Origin: Botryococcus braunii
Taxonomy: Eukaryota > Chlorophyta > Trebouxiophyceae
Direction of reading: 5' to 3'
Assembly: GCA_002005505.1 (NCBI GenBank)
Contig: KV908593.1
Coordinates: forward strand, 70,227-92,726
DNA length: 22,500 bases
The notes below the pieces were generated by a model. It saw only the letters and a list, made by a program, of their open reading frames with translations. It was not told where the DNA came from and did not search any database. Shown here piece after piece: positions 16,601 through 22,500 of this stretch (position 1 is the first letter of the stretch; each line of letters begins with the position of its first letter). A program made the position numbers and the translations under genes.

Positions 16601-17046
16601 ACCTACCAAGGGTGGCTCACTCACAAGTACCTGGCCTGAGCCAGGGTCATGCATGGGGACCCCTACTGAGCCCCTCCTAGCCTGGCGCTGTTCATAGCGC
16701 TGATCCCTTGTGAGGGTGGTTCCTGGGGAAAGTCTATGTTGAGACTTCCCCTGGAACCTGACCCCCTCCCGCATCCTCTGCAGTTTGTCCAGTTGCGATT
16801 GCGCTTCAGCACCACCCCGAGCTAAATCTTGAAGAAGGTCCGACTGAGCTCCTCAGCCTGCTGTGGTCCTCTGGAGAGCTAGCAGTGGTAGCAGGAGATC
16901 CAGTGGGCTTGCGCTCCTCCACTAGGTCATCCTCAGCTTCCTAAAAATTAACGGGAATGGCTGTTGGTGTGCTAGGGACATTGGAATTGCCTCCCGTGCC
17001 ATGCGAGGACACTCCTGAGAGCCAATGAGGAGATCCGGGTTGCACC
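16601..17046 (-). pseudogene. Copia-B integrase-RT linker
   Basis: Counterpart of 4861-5344. Fragments such as QRYEQRQARRGSVGVPMHD and VLVSEPPLVGLPDLQ are in one frame (16774-16580); the rest is broken. Low-complexity, no catalytic motif. Confidence 0.6.
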
Positions 17047-18018
17047 TTAGACATACCCACTCTCTACCCCCCCTCTCAAATGCTCAAGGAACGTAACGTC
17101 CCTACTCTCGTTCCATACACCATTGCCTACGTACACTCTATAGGCCTTAGATTGTGGGCAATACCCAGTGAACATGCCTGGAATGGTCTTTGGTCCAAAT
17201 ACAGACCGCTGACCTGGGGGAATGTGAACATGTGCCACACAGCCCCATGTGCGCAAGGAAGCAACATCAGGCTTTACCCCATAGAACATTTCAGTAGGGG
17301 TCAGAGGCCTGCCTGTGGTGGGGCCCACGTTGTAAAGCAGAGTGGCAGACTCCAATGCCTCCTTCCATTGGGAAGGGTCTGCTGCAGCGTGCACCAACAG
17401 GGTCCTTGTGCGCTCCTTCAGTGTCCGATTCATGCTCAGCAAGTCCATTTTACTGAGGCGTGGATGGAGCTGAAGTCTCCATTTTAGTGCCCTGCTGAGC
17501 ACAAAATTCTTTGAAGTGCTGATTCAGAAATTCTGTCCCTCTATCAGATCTAACACACTTCACCACTTTCTCATGAAATGTCTGCCATTACTTAAAGAGC
17601 TCAATGAGGGCCTTGGGAATGACTTCTTCCGACTTCACTGCCAAGGAGGCTATCAGATGGGATTTTCATCAACCACAGTAACCCAAAACCGCTCTCCCGT
17701 GATGGTAGCTGGTGAAATGGGCCCCTCAGTATCCACGTGCACTCGATCTAACACACTCTCTGCAGGTCTAGATGAAGCTGGAAAGGGGGGGCGAGAATGC
17801 TTCCCTTGTATACATGACTCACGCTGGGGAAGACACTCTGAGCATGGAGCAAGGGACACATGGATCCCAGTTACCAGATCTTCGTTGTCCAACCTTGTCA
17901 TATTCTTAACACTAGGATGACCAAACCTTGCATGCCACAGTAGTCTATCTATACACACGTGTCCTTTCCTAGCATGATACGAGGTAGCATGAGGACTGGA
18001 CTGTGGCTGCGCAGCATG
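17047..18018 (-). pseudogene. Copia-B integrase, broken
   Basis: N-terminal zinc part LLWHARFGHPSVKNM with a second half CSECLPQRESC, where one zinc-ligand Cys of the copia-A version is Arg. The first catalytic Asp is in HVDTEGP. One A is lost from an A5 run near 17671, shifting the frame. TAA at 17590-17588 replaces Tyr. The second Asp motif RSDRGTEF follows. TAA replaces the conserved second Gln of TPQQNG, and two bases are lost in GAGCGCATG next to it. The C-terminal part (MNRTLKERTRTLL to VTFLEHLRGG, 17502-17047) is open. Confidence 0.88.
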
Positions 18019-18560
18019 CTAGCTCTTGACTGGACACACCCATTCTAAAAAAAACAGCCCTCGCTCTCTGGCTATCTGACCAGACCAGCCTGCTGGGCCT
18101 TTCATGACCGTGTACCCACCTGCACTATCAGTGAGGAATGACGCTCCATCATGAATGGCTCCTGTGACAGAAATCAGATTTGTGTGTGCAGTGGGCACAC
18201 ACTGCACATTATGCAGCCAAAACACCTCTTGTCTGGCATTGACCAGACACACAGACCCAGGTGCAACTATCCCTCCTTTGGCTTCAGAAGTAGCCAAGTG
18301 AAGAGGGAGGGGTTGGGCATGGATGACCGGATTGTGGAGTAACGACAGATCATTTACAAGGTGCACCGATGCACCACTATCTATCAGCCACGAGGTACTG
18401 CAAGCCCCATGAGACGTAGGGGTAAGTACATTCAACGAACTGAACATAGGCTCACCAGCACTTGGAGGAGGTGGTGGTGGGAGATGCCAGCCTGGGAAGA
18501 CAGGCAGGCATGGAAAGATAGTGGACACAGATCCAGCAGCATGTGAGGTTGACACGGGAG
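18017..18560 (-). pseudogene. Copia-B gag end and aspartic protease
   Basis: One open frame from the Pro-rich gag end through WLIDSGASVHLVND (DSGAS at 18381-18367), EAKGGIVAPGSVCLVNARQ and VPTAHTNLISVTGAI to WVCPVKS. It ends at a TAG at 18019-18017 where copia-A has a His codon. The protease catalytic motif is intact. Confidence 0.88.
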
Positions 18561-19679
18561 GGCCTCCTCTGGATTGGCCAGCATCCCACCAGCTTGCTTG
18601 TTACTAAGGAGGTCCAGGGCCCCACCATGCAGCCGGGCCCGCACTTGCAGCTTGCATTTTGCCATGTAGGGCTTGCAGCCTCTTGAGATCCAGACACTCT
18701 TTCCAAAAAGTCCTGTCCTGTTGCAGAAGCGACACGCCAGTTCCTCCTTTGGCCTCCTGCCACATCCAGACCCTCGCCCCCTGCCTCCAGCGTTGTGAGC
18801 AGAAGGGCCATAGGGGGCCTGACCATCAGCAAGTGCTCCAGCTCCCACTCCCGGTGCAGCTCCAGCGCCTTGAGGAGGCCCAGGGATTCCACCCTGAGCT
18901 GGCACGGCTGCTGCTGCAGCTGCCACAACTGCTGCAGCTGATGCTGTGACGTGCACTGACAGTGCCAACGGGATATCTTGGTACTCCAAGTTCTCAATGG
19001 CAGTGAGGATCGTCTCCAGCATGTTGTAGGGGTATGACTTTGGGGAGGTAATCCCCCAGGCGTCATTCTGCAAGACTGCAGGTAGCCCCTTATACATATA
19101 CCTGCAGATGTGGCGATCGCCCAGCTGATGGTTATTGGCTTCCAGGGAGGCGGCAATACTGATGACTCGGTGGCACGATTCTTGCACTGTCTCTCCCTTC
19201 ACCATGCCTTGTTTGAGCCCCTTGATCCACTTCTCGTTTATATCCCTGTCCTTCCCTCCAGTGCAGCGGTCTGCCATCCACTGAATGAAGTCAAAAGCGC
19301 TCCCCCGCTGTTTGACTTCGTCCTGCCACATGGGTGGGACAGACTGTAAAATGAAATGTTTTACTGCTCCGTTCTCTGCAGTCTTCGGCATGGGTGTCCC
19401 CAAAGCTCCCATAGCTCCCTTCTGCATTGCGCAGGACTCCAGCTGGTCACGCCAGGCCCTGAAATTAGTGCGGTCAGCCTTCAGCTGCGTAGACATCTTG
19501 GGATTGGAGGAGTTCATTGTGTATGCATACGAGTTGGCTGCAGTGCCTCCAGTGGTCTGTCCCGACTGTCCAGCTCCTGAGGAGGCTGTGTTGTCTCCGG
19601 CTGGTGTTGCCATAGTCCCTGTACTGCTGGGATTACTTCCAGAAACCTTGCTTTGGGAACGAGTTTGAGGTCTGGTCAT
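18561..19679 (-). pseudogene. gag: Copia-B gag with a single frameshift in the zinc knuckle
   Basis: Open from a TTG at 19688; the first ATG is 19679 (MTRPQTRSQ), as in copia-A. The frame is open for about 325 codons through TQLKADRTNFRAWRDQLE, a conserved central region, an alanine run (AAAVVAAAAAAV) and a Gly/Pro-rich tail, to the zinc knuckle CRFCNRTG. There one base is missing relative to the expected H-x4-C half (about 18705). The correct downstream frame continues into the protease. This is the better gag of the two copia copies. Confidence 0.9.
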
Positions 19680-20056
19680 ACACTTCACTTCCTCTCACAG
19701 CGTTCAGCCTGACACAGCTGATTTAAGCATAACCTTCCGGCGTACACCACAGCACTTCAAAGTATTCCACCCTTTCGAGGTCTAGCATGTAAACTTGTGT
19801 AGCTTAATATGCATAATGTTCGTCAGCAATTCAATCGCCTGACCACCTGGACCTACTGACGGTCGATAACGACGACAGTTGATAAACTCAGGTCACTTCA
19901 CGATAAAAACTTCCCAGGAGATTGAAGACTCTGTAGGTAGGCCTTCTGGGTGAATATCCAGTTGTTTCTTTGTTTCCTCTTCTTGCCGTCAGGCGAGTCC
20001 GTGGAAAACCCAGTACAGATGCATCCAATGATGACATGCAATCCTGTCTGCCCTTG
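19680..20056 (-). other. Copia-B leader
   Basis: Untranslated region between primer site and gag, alignable to 1849-2252 but with T5 instead of T28. No supported ORF. Confidence 0.75.
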
Positions 20057-20103
20057 GCTCAGCTGGAAGGGCGTGGGCCCATAACCTGTAAAAGGTTATG
20101 GGC
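20057..20103 (-). promoter_or_regulatory. Copia-B half-tRNA-iMet primer site and U5/PBS hairpin
   Basis: Primer site 20086-20057 starts GGTTATGGGCCCACGC on the minus strand. On the plus strand GGCTCAGCTGGAAGGGCGTG and GGGCCCATAACC resemble the D and anticodon arms of tRNA-iMet. The 10-bp stem with U5 (20077-20086 with 20094-20103) has a 7-base loop as in copia-A. Confidence 0.85.
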
Positions 20104-20114
20104 ATTGGCGTATC

Positions 20115-20446
20115 CTGTACGAGGCAGACAGGTCGTCAGTATACGAAGTTACTCTAGCTGCAGTCCATACGGCTGTCTGCTGAGTATCATGCACAACTGT
20201 TGGACAAGACTAGCATCTGGAAATGCCCAGCATTTTTCCAAACCGTTTCCCTTACATCATTGTATTGCACTCAAGCATCGATCAAGCAATTACTAGATAA
20301 GGCTCTAGCTAGGCGGCTACGTTCAAGTACATGCCTATACTCCCTACAGTCACTATCCCTTGTCTGTTTAAGTGACTACAGGGTACACTAAGCTTGTTCA
20401 CTCTCACCATAGCAACAATGACACAACACACACTGCCGCACCGCAT
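20115..20446 (-). repeat. 5'-LTR-specific extension of copia-B
   Basis: Minus strand: follows CTCGTACAG, starts ATGCGGTGCGGCAG, and ends CTCGTACAG before GATACGCC. The unique part is alignable to that of copia-A (shared GTGAACnA, AGTGTAC, AAACAG); the rest repeats ~135 bp of the LTR. Confidence 0.85.
20338..20387 (-). ncRNA. Conserved hairpin in the copia-B LTR extension
   Basis: Sense (minus) strand CCCTGTAGTCACT pairs with AGTGACTGTAGGG over 13 positions, two of them G-U. The loop is TAAACAGACAAGGGAT. Matches 1547-1594 in position and loop but not in stem sequence. Confidence 0.6.
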
Positions 20447-20783
20447 CTGTACGAGGTAGACAGGTCGTCAGTATACGAAGTTACTCCAGCTGCAGTCCAC
20501 ACGACTGTCTGCTGAGTATCATGCACAACTGTTGGACAAGACTAGCATCTGGAAATACCCAGCATCTTTCACAACCAGTTGGCATTCACACCGGTGGGGC
20601 AGCCTTAAGAGTTCACCCGACAAACGTGTAATCTAGATCACATTGTACCTTATGTTCGAAAGCGTCCACAAACTAACGTGTCTCAAGGTACCTTATGTTC
20701 TCAATGGACCCATATCCTAATAGAGCACACATGAAGATCACTTAAAGCACAAGGCATTCACTAGTAATGTTCAGAACTCAACA

Positions 20784-20788
20784 GTAAC
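20784..20788. repeat. Target site duplication of copia-B, right
   Basis: GTAAC directly after the LTR terminus, identical to 14153-14157. Confidence 0.92.
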
Positions 20789-21553
20789 CATGTCAGAGCG
20801 CGTTGCTCATTGCGCCTGCCAGGTGCAAATCCGGAGGCGTCGGCCGCGACGCCTTAAAAAACCTGAATGGCAGGGTAGAAACCCATAGGCTGCACGACAG
20901 AAGTCGCGCATGACTTCGCTGCAACAAGCAAAAACAAGCAAAAAGAATGCCTGTTATCAGTTAAAGCATAGTAAATTACACCAGTGAAATCTAGAACGAT
21001 CTTATTTATAATGGTTCAACTGATTTCACGTCTATATGCGATTGCCACCAGCTTCCCATAAGTCAAGCAAAAATCTCCGCTCTGCTTTTACTGGTGAGAT
21101 TCTTTATACCATAAAATCCCATTTTTGTTGATCCAATATATATGTTATAGCTTGCTGCGAAAGATCTACAATTTAGTTTATAATCCGCAATATGCTGTTG
21201 CAAATTTCGATCATTTACCGTAGGGACTTTGCGACATACTTAGAAAAGATGTTATTTAGAAAATGATACAGGTTTAAAATCGGTGTTCGCAAATTATTCT
21301 GACATCTTGCGTATATGTCGGGCCTGGGATGTTGAGCTGCAGATGGGTAGAGCCACCGGCACTGTTTATCAGCGCAAGCTCCCTACATCACTGTCTTGTC
21401 CCAAATAGGTACTTGATTTTCGTCGCGTTTCGCAGTCATGCTCATAAACGTTTGTCGAAGCATGCTGGTACAAAGTTACAGCGCAAAGAACGAAGACCGC
21501 TTCCCCATTCCCACCCCCATCCCACCTGCCTCTTCCTTCTTGCCTCGGCCCCC
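20789..21553. other. Non-coding flank
   Basis: The pre-insertion continuation of 13079-14152. No supported gene. It starts GC-rich, with a 7-bp hairpin GGCGTCG/CGACGCC (20836-20853) followed by TTAAAAAA, then becomes AT-rich. I see no repeat partner in the window. Confidence 0.6.
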
Positions 21554-21561
21554 TATATAAA
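21554..21561 (+). promoter_or_regulatory. Possible TATA box
   Basis: TATATAAA after a C/T-rich stretch (21500-21550). No convincing gene follows within the window, so this is weak. Confidence 0.2.
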
Positions 21562-21684
21562 TGCATATCCTCCTATTCATAGGTACATATAACATGTGGT
21601 GTATACCTTAGAAGCTTTGATATTGAATTGTACATACGCGTCAATCAGAACATGCTCATGATACAACCAACAAAATAGTGTTTT

Positions 21685-21715
21685 TGTGTGTGTGTGTGTG
21701 TATGTGTGTGTGTGT

Positions 21716-21807
<92 letters not shown>
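21685..21807. repeat. (TG)n microsatellite
   Basis: About 123 bases of TG dinucleotides with two TATG interruptions near 21700 and 21719. Open frames across it on either strand are artefacts of the repeat. Confidence 0.98.
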
Positions 21808-21808
<1 letters not shown>

Positions 21809-22500
21809 CGGATACGGTTCAAAACCATTTGGATCCTATTCCTTCCCAGTAAGTATGTGGAGTAAAAGGAATCCTCTAACTGAGCATAAAATAAAATCAG
21901 ATCAGTGAGATTGAGGCAGTGTATCATCCAAATGATATGTGACTGTAAAAGAATGAGTAGACATCTTGCACATTAACGCTGAATTGAAGGACCATGTGAA
22001 AGGTACCTGGTTACAAAGGCTCGACCATTCCAACTTTCATGCTAATTAATTTTGGTGCTTCCCTATTTCTTTAAAAAGCCCACGTAATGTTTGTATACCA
22101 TGTCCAACAGTCCTATCGTAATAACACAAATTCATCGTAACATTAATCTTCAGGGGGAAGCACGGCAAAACAACATTGTTACTGCATTTTAAGACCCACC
22201 CACCCAGGATTCAAGCCATAAATAATATTCAATTGACAAGATTATATGCTTAAGTCCTACTAAATATGATTTGGGATGGCAGAATGTAAGTTACGTTAGC
22301 AGGCCCAAACTTTTGATAGCTGTATATAAGCTTTGATTTCCGGAATATTAGACTGTTCTGTTTCATTATAATTATTGGTTTATTGCTTCTTGATAATGGG
22401 CCTGGTGATTATTGTCCCACTTGCTGGAAGCTGAAACGGGCAATTGTTCCAACATAGTCTAACAGGGTTGCAAACAGGACTTACTATGCAGTGCACTTTG
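21808..22500. other. AT-rich non-coding flank
   Basis: No open frame, RNA gene or repeat that I can support. Confidence 0.6.

Larger units (their letters stand above)
14158..20783 (-). mobile_element. Ty1/copia retrotransposon with intact ends (copia-B)
   Basis: Complete insertion: both LTRs, primer site, polypurine tract, gag-PR-INT-RT-RH and a perfect 5-bp target duplication GTAAC. It is related to copia-A throughout but with clearly different LTR sequence, so it is a separate subfamily and a separate insertion. The coding part has several one- and two-base deletions and four to six premature stops, hence not autonomous as written. It lies opposite to copia-A, 3' ends facing. Confidence 0.95.
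20087..20783 (-). repeat. Copia-B 5' LTR, long form (697 bp)
   Basis: Same termini as the 3' LTR and flanked by the matching target duplication, but 334 bp longer because of the extension at 20115-20446. U3 half-sites GTACCTTATG near 20645 and 20690. Confidence 0.93.

Noticed and set aside
20057..20086. tRNA-iMet-like sequence on the plus strand
   Set aside because: Only the 5' half resembles the tRNA; there is no T arm or acceptor 3' strand. It is the primer-binding site of copia-B read from the other strand.
1137..20783. Copia-A and copia-B as one inverted segmental duplication
   Set aside because: LTRs belong to clearly different subfamilies, copia-B has its own target duplication, and the flanks are unrelated.
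21577..21927. Open frames of repeated His-Thr or Cys-Val
   Set aside because: They are translations of the (TG)n microsatellite.

Overview
This window is a nested retroelement graveyard from a eukaryotic nuclear genome. No intact host gene can be supported. The evidence for a eukaryote is several LTR retrotransposons of both major superfamilies, a LINE-like ORF1 remnant and a long (TG)n microsatellite. The Ty1/copia elements carry a primer-binding site for a half initiator-Met tRNA, a feature described for copia of Drosophila, Tp1 of Physarum and Osser of Volvox. That fits a protist, alga or plant, but I cannot name the species.

Layout: 1-480 is a frameshifted LINE-like ORF1 remnant (minus). 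541-1021 is the RT-thumb/RNase H part of a Ty3/gypsy element (gypsy-C, minus). 1022-1136 is a stub of a copia LTR. 1137-7622 is copia-A (plus, both LTRs). 7623-11087 resumes gypsy-C (RT N-terminus, protease, a 1-kb spacer, gag, 5' LTR). 11088-12504 is a second gypsy of the same family (gypsy-D: gag and 5' LTR only), into which gypsy-C inserted. About 12690-13078 is the 5' LTR and leader of a truncated third copia (copia-F, minus). 13079-14157 is unassigned DNA with an open frame cut by copia-F and a 168-bp direct repeat. 14158-20783 is copia-B (minus), a complete insertion with matching 5-bp target duplications GTAAC. 20784-22500 is non-coding flank with a microsatellite.

No element has an uninterrupted gag-pol. 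Many breaks are single-base losses in homopolymer runs, so part of the decay may be consensus error. Catalytic motifs of protease, integrase and RT remain visible in both copia copies. Copia-A and copia-B face each other as ~6.5-kb inverted repeats about 6.5 kb apart.

The most interesting signals are in the untranslated parts. Both copia 5' LTRs carry a ~320-330-bp extension absent from both 3' LTRs. That extension holds a hairpin whose stem differs between the copies by compensatory changes while the loop is conserved. In copia the primer-binding site is locked in a 10-bp hairpin with the end of U5, and the unrelated gypsy elements have their own hairpin over their primer-binding site. A GTAC-centred palindrome recurs in the copia U3 and inside pol.
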